Position numbers and translations under genes: made by a program | Shown here: piece by piece, positions 26,430 to 36,159 of the stretch | Position numbering within the stretch: the stretch's first letter is position 1 | Layout: the number at the start of each line of letters is the position of its first letter | The notes under the pieces: generated by a model | Seen by the model: only the letters and a program-made list of their open reading frames with translations | Databases searched by the model: none | What the model was told of the DNA's origin: nothing | Source: an uncultured Clostridia bacterium | Lineage (GTDB): Bacteria > Bacillota > Clostridia > TANB77 > CAG-508 | NCBI GenBank assembly: GCA_947306755.1 | Contig: CAMZHI010000006.1 | Location: 1-52,230, forward strand | DNA length: 52,230 nucleotides | Direction of reading: 5' to 3'

Positions 26430-29400
26430 ATGGAAAACGAATTTTATGAACTAACAAATCCACAAAAGAGTATATGGTATACAGAAGAGTTTTATAAAGG
26501 AACACCTATAAATAATATCAATTGTTGTTGGACTATTTCAGATAATCCTAATATTGATGCAATTCAATATTCTTTTAATATGCTTGTAAAACATAATGAT
26601 TCATATAGAATTAAAATAGTTAATAAAAACGGAATTCCTTTTCAATGTTTTTATGATTATTCACCTATTGAAATTGATACGATTAGTATTTCCAATAATA
26701 CTGAATATAATAGTTTCATTGATAATTATTCCAAAGCTCCTCTTGATATAAATACTTCTTTATATAGAGCAAAAATTTTATTATTGTGGGATGGATCTAT
26801 TTCATTGTTTTTAACTATTCACCACTTAATTGGTGATGCATGGTCTCTCTCTTTGACTTTACAAAACTTGGAACAGTATTATAAAGATTATTTATCACAT
26901 ACCGAATCTTATGAAATAATTCCATCTTATATTGATTTTATAAAAAAACAATTGGTTTATAATAATAGTGATAAATTTATAAATGATAAATTATATTGGG
27001 AAGAAACTTTTAATTGTCTTCCAGAAACTCTTTCATTAAAAAAATCTTTAAATGTTTCAACAAATTCTGAAAGAGCTGTATATACATTTTCAGACGAATT
27101 AACCAATAAAATTAAGACCTTTTGTAATCAAAATCATATTTCAGATTATATTTTTTTATTATCTGTATTTAGCATTTATTTTAGAAATATTTATGATAAT
27201 AAAAACTATATAATTGGAAATCCTGTTTTAAATAGATCAAACCATATAGAAAAGCAAACTTTAGGCTTATTTATCTCTATTATGCCTTTTAAAATAAATG
27301 TTGACGACTCTATGCGATTTATAGACTACTGCCATAAAATATCAATAGATCAAAAAAATATGTATAGACATATTCAATATCCATTCCATTGTATATTAGA
27401 ATATATCAGAGATAAAATGTCATTTGAAGGAAATCTGTTTGATTGTGTTTTTTCTTATCAAAATAAACCAACCCCTTCATATGCCAAATGGATTCCTAAT
27501 CACTCTCAAGCAGAATCGTTACAAATACATGTAAAGAGTCTTTCTATTGAAAAAAGCCCTAATTTATCTATTCATTATGACTATCTTATTGATGTCTTCA
27601 ACTCTAATGAAATCGAAAATATGCATCTAAGAATCTTATACATAATTGAACAAATATTGAACAATTGTGAGATTCTAAATTCACAAATTGAGGTATTATC
27701 TAAAAAAGAAATGAAAACCATACTTAACGAATTTAACAATACTGCAATCGACTATAATAAAGATTCTAATTTAGCATTTGAGTTTGAAAATATAGTAAAA
27801 AAATATCCAGATAAAATTGCAGTAGAAGATATATCTCATTCCTTAACCTATACAGAACTTAATAACAAAGCAAATTACTTGGCTAATATTATTCTGTCAA
27901 AGATTAATAATGATTTATCTAATGAAATAATAGCGTTTGCACTACCTAGAAATATAAATATTTACATTGCAATTTTTGCAATTTTAAAACTTGGAAAAAC
28001 CTATCTTCCGATAGACACCGAATATCCGGTTGAAAGAATTAATTATATGCTAAAAAGCAGTAATGCTTCTATTTTAATAACAACCAAAGAATTTCATAAT
28101 CAAATTGATTATGATAAAAAAGTTATTTACATTGAGGATTTACATTGTAATTCAGAATATACTAATTTAAATTTATCCATTCCATCAACTTGCAACGCGT
28201 ATGTTATGTATACATCAGGTTCTACTGGAACTCCTAAAGGTGTAACAATCAAGCATTACAATGTTTTGAATTTTATCAAAAGTATGCAAATGAGATTAAA
28301 CTATAATTCAAATATAAATAACAATATTATATCTGTTACAACTGTATGTTTTGATATATTTGTTTTTGAAACATTCCCAACATTATTATCAGGATTAACA
28401 CTTGTTCTAGCTGATGAAATATCTGCTCGTTCACCTGAATTATTGGGTTCTATGTTAAAAAAATACAATATTACAAAAATTATAACAACACCATCCCGTA
28501 TAGAACTTCTATTAGAAAGTAACCAAAAAGAAGAATATTTTTCTTCTATCAAGGAAATAATCCTTGGTGGAGAACCAGTTCCTATTCAAATTGTGAATAA
28601 ACTTAAGCAAATTTGCTCTGCAAGAATTTATGATTTATATGGTCCTACAGAAACAACAGTATATTCTTCTTTTAGTGATGTTACAGACTCAAATGAAATA
28701 TCTATTGGACGTCCAATTAATAATACACAAATATATATTTTAAATAGTAATAATAAGCTACTTCCAACAAATACAATTGGTGAAATATGCATTGCTGGAG
28801 ATGGTGTTGGTGCTGGCTATTATAAAGACAAGGAAAAAACGAATAAAGTTTTTATCTCTAATCCTTATTCTCCTAATTTGCTATACAAAACTGGTGATTT
28901 AGGTTATTATAAAAACGATGGCACACTTATTTGTCTTGGTCGAAAAGATACCCAAGTAAAAATTAGAGGCTATAGAATTGAACTTGATGACATATCAAAT
29001 AATATTCTTTTATTTGATAATATTGAAAAATGTGTTGTTATTGATAAAAAAACATCTACCGGTAAAGTATATTTATGCGCATATTTTGTAGCAAATACAG
29101 AAATTAATATTTCACAATTAAAAAAATATTTGGTTAAACTTTTACCCAACTATATGATACCAACTCATTATGTTCAATTAAATAGTTTTCCTCTTACTCT
29201 TAATCATAAAATTAACAAAAAAGCATTGCCAGAACCATCTGAACAACAATTATTACTTACTGATTATGTTGAACCTCAAAATGAGCTTCAATCTATTTTA
29301 TGTAATACTATATCAAAAGTAATTGACATAGATAAAATAGGTATTAATGATGATATATTTGATTATAATATTGACTCTCTTACTATTATAAAAATTCAAA

Positions 29401-30692
29401 CAAAACTATTTGATTATGATATAAAAATAAACACTCAAGATTTCTATATGAATCGTACAGTTGCAAATATCTCTAAGAATATTACTAAAAACCAAAAATA
29501 TTATCCCGAATTTAATACAAAAGATTTAAAAAATTTAAATCATTCATTTATCTCACATAACACTCCTATTAAAAAAATTACAAATATTTATAAAAAGGTA
29601 TTATTGACTGGAGTTACTGGCTTTTTAGGAATACATATTCTTAATCAACTATTAGAAACTTCATCTGCAAAAATCATCTGTACAGTTCGACCAAAAGAAC
29701 CAAATACCTCTGTTGAACAACGATTAAAAGAAACTTATTTCTTTTATTTTAATAAAGATCTGGATTTCAACAGAATAACAATATTATCCTCTGATATTAC
29801 TTTGCCAAACTTAGGGCTAAATAATACTGAAATAAATAAATTGTTTTCTGATGTTGATTTGATTATAAATGCAGCAGCAAATGTTAGATATTATGGTTTA
29901 TATGATGAATTCAAAAAAATCAATATAGATATTGTTGAACATTTAGTTAATATTGCAAAAAAATTTCATTGTAAACTCATTCATATTTCTACAATGGGAC
30001 TAGCTGGAAAGTATTTAATAACAAACAATATAAATAAAAATATTTTTACTGAAGATGATTTTTATATAGGTCAAAATTTTGAAGAAAATATATATCTATA
30101 TACTAAATCAAAAGCAGAAACACTAATATTTAAGAATGCAGATTCTAATCTAGATGTAAGTATTATTAGAGTTGGTAACTTGACTTCAAGATATCAAGAT
30201 GGTCGTTTTCAGAAAAATGTTGAAACAAATGCTTTTTATAACATATTTCACTTAATTGTTAAATATAGGATTCTGCCTAAAGAGTTTTTAAATGAATACA
30301 TTGAATTTACACCAATTGATTGTTGCTCAAAAGCAATTTTGAAACTAATTTATAATTATGATACAAACAAAAGAGTATTTCATGTATTTAATAATAATTT
30401 AATAAAAATATCTGATTTAATTGTTATGTTAGAAAAATTAAATATTAAGATAGATATAATACCAGGATATCAATTTAAAAACAAATTATTAAATTTAGCT
30501 AAAAATAGTACTTCTACCAATATTATAAAAAACATTATAAATGAATTAAATGATAAATCTGGCATAACAATATCAGCAAAAATACATGAATCTAACGAAT
30601 TTACTAATTCATATTTAAATAATGTAAATTTTAGCTGGCCTAATATTGATTTAGACTATATAAAGAAAATGATTGAAGATATGAATATTTAA
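26430..30692 (+). CDS. single-module nonribosomal peptide synthetase, C-A-T-R
   Basis: This 1420-aa enzyme has four domains. A condensation domain has TIHHLIGDAWSLSL near residue 130. An adenylation domain has YTSGSTGTPKGV near 594, YDLYGPTETTVYS near 735 and GRKDTQVKIRGYRIEL near 837. A carrier domain has YNIDSLTIIKIQ, with the phosphopantetheine serine near 980. A thioester reductase domain has LLTGVTGFLGIHIL near 1058 and active-site YTKSKAE near 1223. A C domain ahead of a lone A domain suggests it acylates one amino acid, which the reductase releases as an aldehyde or alcohol. My reading of the A-domain pocket (D-I-F-I-I-G-L-V-Y-K) does not point to a clear substrate. AGGA seven bases before the ATG sets the start. 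The kinase gene follows after 18 nt. Confidence 0.92.
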   Translation: MENEFYELTNPQKSIWYTEEFYKGTPINNINCCWTISDNPNIDAIQYSFNMLVKHNDSYRIKIVNKNGIPFQCFYDYSPIEIDTISISNNTEYNSFIDNYSKAPLDINTSLYRAKILLLWDGSISLFLTIHHLIGDAWSLSLTLQNLEQYYKDYLSHTESYEIIPSYIDFIKKQLVYNNSDKFINDKLYWEETFNCLPETLSLKKSLNVSTNSERAVYTFSDELTNKIKTFCNQNHISDYIFLLSVFSIYFRNIYDNKNYIIGNPVLNRSNHIEKQTLGLFISIMPFKINVDDSMRFIDYCHKISIDQKNMYRHIQYPFHCILEYIRDKMSFEGNLFDCVFSYQNKPTPSYAKWIPNHSQAESLQIHVKSLSIEKSPNLSIHYDYLIDVFNSNEIENMHLRILYIIEQILNNCEILNSQIEVLSKKEMKTILNEFNNTAIDYNKDSNLAFEFENIVKKYPDKIAVEDISHSLTYTELNNKANYLANIILSKINNDLSNEIIAFALPRNINIYIAIFAILKLGKTYLPIDTEYPVERINYMLKSSNASILITTKEFHNQIDYDKKVIYIEDLHCNSEYTNLNLSIPSTCNAYVMYTSGSTGTPKGVTIKHYNVLNFIKSMQMRLNYNSNINNNIISVTTVCFDIFVFETFPTLLSGLTLVLADEISARSPELLGSMLKKYNITKIITTPSRIELLLESNQKEEYFSSIKEIILGGEPVPIQIVNKLKQICSARIYDLYGPTETTVYSSFSDVTDSNEISIGRPINNTQIYILNSNNKLLPTNTIGEICIAGDGVGAGYYKDKEKTNKVFISNPYSPNLLYKTGDLGYYKNDGTLICLGRKDTQVKIRGYRIELDDISNNILLFDNIEKCVVIDKKTSTGKVYLCAYFVANTEINISQLKKYLVKLLPNYMIPTHYVQLNSFPLTLNHKINKKALPEPSEQQLLLTDYVEPQNELQSILCNTISKVIDIDKIGINDDIFDYNIDSLTIIKIQTKLFDYDIKINTQDFYMNRTVANISKNITKNQKYYPEFNTKDLKNLNHSFISHNTPIKKITNIYKKVLLTGVTGFLGIHILNQLLETSSAKIICTVRPKEPNTSVEQRLKETYFFYFNKDLDFNRITILSSDITLPNLGLNNTEINKLFSDVDLIINAAANVRYYGLYDEFKKINIDIVEHLVNIAKKFHCKLIHISTMGLAGKYLITNNINKNIFTEDDFYIGQNFEENIYLYTKSKAETLIFKNADSNLDVSIIRVGNLTSRYQDGRFQKNVETNAFYNIFHLIVKYRILPKEFLNEYIEFTPIDCCSKAILKLIYNYDTNKRVFHVFNNNLIKISDLIVMLEKLNIKIDIIPGYQFKNKLLNLAKNSTSTNIIKNIINELNDKSGITISAKIHESNEFTNSYLNNVNFSWPNIDLDYIKKMIEDMNI

Positions 30693-30710
30693 AAAAAGAA
30701 GGTACATATA

Positions 30711-32714
30711 ATGAAGAAATTATTAAAAACTTATAATATACAATTAAAGTTATTGTTAGCATATGCCATAGGAGTAGTCATATTAGGAACTTTATATTAT
30801 ATTTTAGTTCCTTTTATACTTAATTATCCTAATAATACATATGGTAATCAATTTCAATATGAGTTAGAAAATGCTAATTATCTTACTCAAGTTATTCTTA
30901 TTGGTCTAACTACATACATTCTTTTTACAGTTACTACTTTAATAAAGATGCGTTTTCTTGTAGAAAACAAAGACTTGTTAGATCATCCTCTTAATTATTC
31001 AATAGAACAAATAAATATTGTAAAAAACAAATTACTATCTGCACCATATTCCTTATTTATTACAAATATTTGTATTTCAAGTATAGTATTAACTTTGGTT
31101 CACGCTTTAAGCATTGGACAATTAGGAATAACAACTCTAAAACTATTTATACTTGTGGTTTCTTTAATAATAACTTATTTAACTGCAATATTTATATATA
31201 CAAATAATATTTTAAAGCGACTATTACTAAATCTTCCTTATGACAATACTACAGGTATAAAAAGATCTTCCTTAATCAAACGTATAATGTTTAATATCCT
31301 TCCTTTGTTCTTTGCATCAATTGTTTTTATGGCTTTATTAGGATATACTAGGTTATCAAAGGAAAATGGAGATTCTTTATTTGCAACCTATAATAATAAA
31401 TTACATTATTTTGTTAAGTATAATTCATTTCAAAATATAGATGACTTACTTAATAAATCAAAAGAAATTAGTTTGCTCAATGCTAACGACTTCTTTTTTA
31501 TACGTGATAATACAGGTGTCTTCTATAATACAAATAAAAAAGAAATACTATTTAGTGATTTTTTTAAAAAGTATTTAAATGAACTTTCTCAAAATAATAA
31601 TGGACGTGTATATGAATATTATGGTATTGATAAACAAGCTTCTACCATTGACTGTTTCGTTGGTCAACAAAAAATAACAATTGGAATTTATTATCATATT
31701 ATTACTAACAATGCATTAATCTTCTTTACAATTTCTTTTGTATTTCTAATATTAATAAACATTGTTGTTTTAGTGTTATTTGCTAAGTCGATGATATCTG
31801 ACATTACAACTCTATCTAATAGGTTCTTACAAATTGCTAAAAATGCTGATAGTCCAGTAATAGAATATTTATCATTACCTTCAAATGATGAAATAGCTGA
31901 TTTAACAATTGCTTTTAATAGAATTCAAAATATGACTTATAAGCATATTGAACAAATTAAATCTAATCAAACCCAGCTTATTGAACAGGAGCGTCTTGCA
32001 TCACTTGGACAGATGATAGGAGGAATTGCACACAACTTAAAAACCCCTATAATGTCTATTGCAGGAGCTGCAGAAGGGTTAAACGATTTAGCTGATGAAT
32101 TAGATAATTCAATTGGAAATCCTATTGTAACAAATGATGATTATCATGATATTGCAAAAGATATGAAAAAATGGATTGAAAAAATTAAGAATTATTCAGA
32201 ATATATGTCTGATGTAATTACAGCTGTTAAGGGACAAACTGTTAAATTTACAAATGATGAAGAAATAAGCTTTACTATTTCCGAATTATTAAAAAGAGTA
32301 GATATATTAATGAAGCATGAATTAAAAAACGCTATTGTTTATTTAAATATTTCTGTACAAACTGATGAAAATACTGTTATTAAAGGAGACGTTAACAGTT
32401 TAGTCCAAATTATAAATAATATGATATCAAATTCTATACAAGCTTATCATGGAAAATCTGAGCAAACAATTGATTTAATTGTAACAAAAGAAAATTCTAA
32501 ATGTATAATTTCAATTAAAGATTATGCAGGAGGATTACCAGAAAGAATAAAGGATAAATTATTTAAAGAAATGGTTACTACAAAAGGAAAAAATGGTACT
32601 GGATTAGGTCTATATATGTCTTATTCAACAATCAAAGCTCATTTTAATGGCGAAATCACCTTTGAATCAGAACCAGGAAAAGGAACAACTTTCCACATAA
32701 TTTTACCTATATAA
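30711..32714 (+). CDS. membrane sensor histidine kinase
   Basis: This 667-aa kinase has a large membrane sensor. About four helices lie in the first 170 residues, then a helix near 197-212, an extracytoplasmic domain of about 130 residues and another helix (ALIFFTISFVFLILINIVVL). A HAMP-like segment follows (DITTLSNRFLQIAK). The kinase core has the H-box LGQMIGGIAHNLKTPI (His near 439), N-box QIINNMISNSIQAY, G1 IKDYAGGLP and G2 NGTGLGLYMSYS. All residues needed for autophosphorylation are present. It is 18 nt downstream of the NRPS gene and upstream of a receiver/HD-GYP gene that is its probable partner. Sensing the NRPS product is an inference from gene order. Confidence 0.92.
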   Translation: MKKLLKTYNIQLKLLLAYAIGVVILGTLYYILVPFILNYPNNTYGNQFQYELENANYLTQVILIGLTTYILFTVTTLIKMRFLVENKDLLDHPLNYSIEQINIVKNKLLSAPYSLFITNICISSIVLTLVHALSIGQLGITTLKLFILVVSLIITYLTAIFIYTNNILKRLLLNLPYDNTTGIKRSSLIKRIMFNILPLFFASIVFMALLGYTRLSKENGDSLFATYNNKLHYFVKYNSFQNIDDLLNKSKEISLLNANDFFFIRDNTGVFYNTNKKEILFSDFFKKYLNELSQNNNGRVYEYYGIDKQASTIDCFVGQQKITIGIYYHIITNNALIFFTISFVFLILINIVVLVLFAKSMISDITTLSNRFLQIAKNADSPVIEYLSLPSNDEIADLTIAFNRIQNMTYKHIEQIKSNQTQLIEQERLASLGQMIGGIAHNLKTPIMSIAGAAEGLNDLADELDNSIGNPIVTNDDYHDIAKDMKKWIEKIKNYSEYMSDVITAVKGQTVKFTNDEEISFTISELLKRVDILMKHELKNAIVYLNISVQTDENTVIKGDVNSLVQIINNMISNSIQAYHGKSEQTIDLIVTKENSKCIISIKDYAGGLPERIKDKLFKEMVTTKGKNGTGLGLYMSYSTIKAHFNGEITFESEPGKGTTFHIILPI

Positions 32715-32811
32715 ACTATTTGAATTTGGAAGTTTGCAATAAAAAAATTATATTTTATTATTATTTTTTAATAATAATTAGATGTTAGAATTAATATTTA
32801 TTAAATAAATA

Positions 32812-32840
32812 TTGATTTATATTTAATTTACTTTTATAAT
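32812..32840 (+). promoter_or_regulatory. promoter of the response-regulator gene
   Basis: TTGATT, a 17-nt spacer and a perfect TATAAT end 32 nt before the start codon. The regulator can therefore be expressed apart from the NRPS-kinase operon. Confidence 0.7.
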
Positions 32841-32872
32841 AATTCTATAAATAAAAATAGGAGGAAAATCAA

Positions 32873-33952
32873 ATGAGAATTGGGAATATTCAAAACATAA
32901 ATCAAAATTCAAATGCTTCATATAAAATTCTTGCAGTTGATGATGAACAAGGTATTATTGATTCTCTTTCAATCTTTTTAAAAAGATCTGGTTATTCTTT
33001 TACAGGTATAACTAATCCAGAGGAAGCAATCGAAAGAATTAAGCATGAACATTTTGATTTACTTTTACTTGACTTTATAATGACCCCACTTCATGGTGAT
33101 CAGGTGGTAGAAGAAATAAGGAAATTTAATAAAGAATTATATATATTATTACTTACAGGGCATAAAGATTTGGCTCCTCCACTTGAGACAATAAAAAGAC
33201 TTGATATTCAAGGTTATTGTGAAAAAAGTGATAAATTTGATCAATTACTATTGTTAATTGAATCAGGAATAAAATCAGTTGAACAAATGAAAGAAATAAA
33301 AGCTATAAATGACAAATTATCAGATACCTATAAACAACTTGAACAAGCATATATGGAAAGTATTCAGACTCTTAGATATACTGTTGAGGCAAAAGATACA
33401 TATACACGAGGTCATTCAGATAGAGTTTCAGCGTTTTCTGTTTTAATTGGTGAAAAATTAGGACTATCAAGTGAGGATCTTAGAAGATTAGAAATAGGTG
33501 GATTATTTCACGATATCGGTAAAATTGGTGTTCCAGATTCTATATTGCAAAAAGAAGGAAAGCTTTCTGAGGATGAATATTCTGAAATAAAAAATCATCC
33601 TACTATTGGTGCACATATACTTTCAACTGCATCTATATTTCAAGATATTTTGCCAATTGTAAAATATCACCATGAAAGATATGATGGTAAAGGCTATCCA
33701 GAACAATTATCTGGTAAAAAAATCCCATATTTAGCGAGAATCACTGCGGTTGCGGATACTTTTGACGCTATGACATCTAGAAGATCTTATAGATCTTCAT
33801 TACCTCTTGAATATGTCATTTCAGAAATTGAAAGATGTAAAGGTTCACAATTTGATCCAGAAATAGCATCAGTATTTATTGAAATCTTAAAAAATAATTC
33901 TGATAAAATAAAAGAAATACAAGAAAAATACAAAGAAGCTGTCTTTTCATAA
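32873..33952 (+). CDS. response regulator with HD-GYP phosphodiesterase output
   Basis: This 359-aa protein has an N-terminal receiver (VDDEQ near 23; phospho-acceptor Asp67 in LLLLDFIMTP; LLTGH; CEKSD lysine), a short coil, and an HD-GYP domain. The latter shows RGHSDRVSAFS, GGLFHDIGKIGVPD (metal-binding HD near 212), KNHPTIGAHIL and HHERYDGKGYP with the GYP triad. HD-GYP domains hydrolyse cyclic di-GMP, so phosphorylation by the kinase at 30711 probably controls the level of this messenger. A perfect AGGAGG precedes the ATG. The stop codon lies in the loop of the terminator at 33935-33961. Confidence 0.93.
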   Translation: MRIGNIQNINQNSNASYKILAVDDEQGIIDSLSIFLKRSGYSFTGITNPEEAIERIKHEHFDLLLLDFIMTPLHGDQVVEEIRKFNKELYILLLTGHKDLAPPLETIKRLDIQGYCEKSDKFDQLLLLIESGIKSVEQMKEIKAINDKLSDTYKQLEQAYMESIQTLRYTVEAKDTYTRGHSDRVSAFSVLIGEKLGLSSEDLRRLEIGGLFHDIGKIGVPDSILQKEGKLSEDEYSEIKNHPTIGAHILSTASIFQDILPIVKYHHERYDGKGYPEQLSGKKIPYLARITAVADTFDAMTSRRSYRSSLPLEYVISEIERCKGSQFDPEIASVFIEILKNNSDKIKEIQEKYKEAVFS

Positions 33953-33961
33953 GACAGCTTC
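33935..33961. terminator. bidirectional terminator between the regulator gene and tex
   Basis: Eleven-base arms GAAGCTGTCTT / AAGACAGCTTC enclose a short loop containing the regulator's stop codon. T-rich sequence lies on the plus side and T-rich sequence of the opposite strand on the other. It sits between convergent genes. Confidence 0.85.
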
Positions 33962-33962
33962 T

Positions 33963-36146
33963 TTATATTTTCATACTCAACCCTACTTTATGTCTTTCTT
34001 GATCAATTTTTATTACTTTTACTTTTACAACATCACCAACAGATACTATCTCAGATGGGTTTTTAATATATTTATCACTCATTTCTGATATATGAACTAG
34101 GCCATCATATTTTACACCAATATCAACAAAACATCCAAAATCTATAACATTTCTAACTGTTCCAGTAAGCACCATTCCATCTTTTAAATCTTCAAATTTC
34201 AATACATCTGTACGAAGAACTGGTTTTGGCATATCCTCTCTAGGATCTCTTCCTGGTTTAGAAAGTTCTTGTATTATATCATTTAAAGTCATTTCACCAA
34301 CATCTAGCTCTTTTGCCATACTTGGAATGTTTACAGTTTTTAATTTTTCTCTTAATTCTATAACTTTTTCTTTGTTTCTAATATCTTCAGTATTAAATCC
34401 TAAATTATTTAATAGTTTCTCAGCTACTTCATAGCTTTCTGGATGAACTGCTGTCATTTCAATAGCATTTGTGCCATCCATGATTCTTAAAAAACCAGCA
34501 CATTGTTCAAATGCAACTTTCCCTAACTTAGGAACTTTAAGAAGTTCTTTTCTTGTTTTTATTTTTCCATTTTCATCTCTATATTTAACAATATTTTTTG
34601 CTAAAGAAGCATTTATTCCAGAAACATAACTTAGTAGTGATGGTGTAGCAGTATTTACATCCACTCCAACTTTATTAACTGCATCTTCAACAACACCTGT
34701 TAAGCTTTCAGCTAATCTTTTTTGATTAACATCATGTTGGTATTGACCTACTCCGATTGCTTTTGGATCAATTTTAACTAATTCTGCAAGTGGATCTTGT
34801 AATCTTCTAGCTATAGATATTGCACCTCTTATTGATACATTTATGTCAGGGTATTCTTCAGTCGCAAGCTTTGATGCAGAATACACAGATGCTCCTGCTT
34901 CACTAACTATTACATAATTTACTTCATGATCTGCTTCTTTTATCATATCTGAAACAAAACTTTCAGATTCACGAGAGGCTGTTCCATTTCCAATAGAAAT
35001 CATATCAATTTTATCTTTTTTTATAAGTTTTAAAAGTTCTTTTTTTGCACCTTCTACATCATTTTGTGGTGCAGTTGGATATACTGTTGAAATATCTAAA
35101 ACCTTTCCTGTTTCATCAATAACCGCAATTTTACATCCTGTTCTATAAGCAGGATCAAACCCCATAACTGTTTTACCCTTAATAGGAGCACCCAAAAGAA
35201 GCTGTTTAGCATTCTGTCCAAACACTTTTATGGCCTTCCCTTCTGCTTTTTCCGTAAGATCTGAACGTATCTCTCTATCAATAGATGGTTCAATTAATCT
35301 TTTAAAACTATCCAAAATTGTGTCTTTTAGCATCTGTGTAAACTGTGTTTGTCCTTTTATGATTTGCCTTTCAAGATTATATAAAATTTTATCTTCTTTT
35401 TTATCAATCTTGACTTTTAAAAACTCTTCTTTTTCTCCTCTATTTATTGCAAGTATCCTATGACTTGGAATTCTAAATACTAATTCACTATAATCATAAT
35501 ACATTTCATAATTTGATTTTTCTTCTGGATTCGTAGCTTTTGTAGAAATTAATCCTTCTCTATAACAGATTCTTTTAATTTTCTTTCTGAAATCAGCATT
35601 ATCTGAAATATCTTCAGCTATAATATCTAGAGCTCCTTGAATTGCATCTTCTTCTGTTTTTACAACTTTATCTTTATTTTTTAAATCTTCTTCTGATAAT
35701 GAATCAATATTTATATATTCTTTAGCAATTTCATTTATTGGTTTTGTTTCTTCTTGTTTAATAATAATCTCTGCCAATGGTTCTAATCCTTTAGCTTTAG
35801 CAACAGTAGCTCTTGTTTTTTTCTTTTGTTTATATGGTCTATATATATCTTCTACTTCAGCAAGAGTTGTAGCCATAGCTGTTGCTTGTATAATCTCATC
35901 TGTAAGCTTTCCTTGCTCATCAATAGATTTGATTATTTCTTCTTTTCTTTGTTCTAAATTTCTTAAATATGTAAGTCTTTCTCCCAATACTCTTAATTGC
36001 TCATCAGATAACCCTCCTGTTGCCTCTTTTCTATATCTTGCAATAAATGGTATAGTATTTCCTTCATCTATTAATTTTATTGCATTTTCAACTTGAAATT
36101 TTTTAACTTTTAATTCTTCTGAAATTATATTTATTATTTTTTCCAT
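33963..36146 (-). CDS. tex: Tex family S1 RNA-binding transcription accessory protein
   Basis: This 727-aa protein has the full Tex layout. A helical N-terminus contains TIPFIARYRKEATGGLSDEQ, then a YqgF-like RNase-H fold (VMGFDPAYRTGCKIAVIDET). A helix-hairpin-helix region follows (PSLLSYVSGINASLAKNIVK and KVPKLGKVAFEQCAGFLRI). The C-terminal S1 domain reads GMVLTGTVRNVIDFGCFVDI and ends KVIKIDQERHKVGLSM. The ATG at 36146 has GGAAAGGAT before it; a longer in-frame start at 36194 would overlap the upstream gene and lacks a good site. It is transcribed with the transglutaminase-like gene, 13 nt apart. Confidence 0.95.
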   Translation of the reverse strand: MEKIINIISEELKVKKFQVENAIKLIDEGNTIPFIARYRKEATGGLSDEQLRVLGERLTYLRNLEQRKEEIIKSIDEQGKLTDEIIQATAMATTLAEVEDIYRPYKQKKKTRATVAKAKGLEPLAEIIIKQEETKPINEIAKEYINIDSLSEEDLKNKDKVVKTEEDAIQGALDIIAEDISDNADFRKKIKRICYREGLISTKATNPEEKSNYEMYYDYSELVFRIPSHRILAINRGEKEEFLKVKIDKKEDKILYNLERQIIKGQTQFTQMLKDTILDSFKRLIEPSIDREIRSDLTEKAEGKAIKVFGQNAKQLLLGAPIKGKTVMGFDPAYRTGCKIAVIDETGKVLDISTVYPTAPQNDVEGAKKELLKLIKKDKIDMISIGNGTASRESESFVSDMIKEADHEVNYVIVSEAGASVYSASKLATEEYPDINVSIRGAISIARRLQDPLAELVKIDPKAIGVGQYQHDVNQKRLAESLTGVVEDAVNKVGVDVNTATPSLLSYVSGINASLAKNIVKYRDENGKIKTRKELLKVPKLGKVAFEQCAGFLRIMDGTNAIEMTAVHPESYEVAEKLLNNLGFNTEDIRNKEKVIELREKLKTVNIPSMAKELDVGEMTLNDIIQELSKPGRDPREDMPKPVLRTDVLKFEDLKDGMVLTGTVRNVIDFGCFVDIGVKYDGLVHISEMSDKYIKNPSEIVSVGDVVKVKVIKIDQERHKVGLSMKI

Positions 36147-36159
36147 TTTTAATCCTTTC

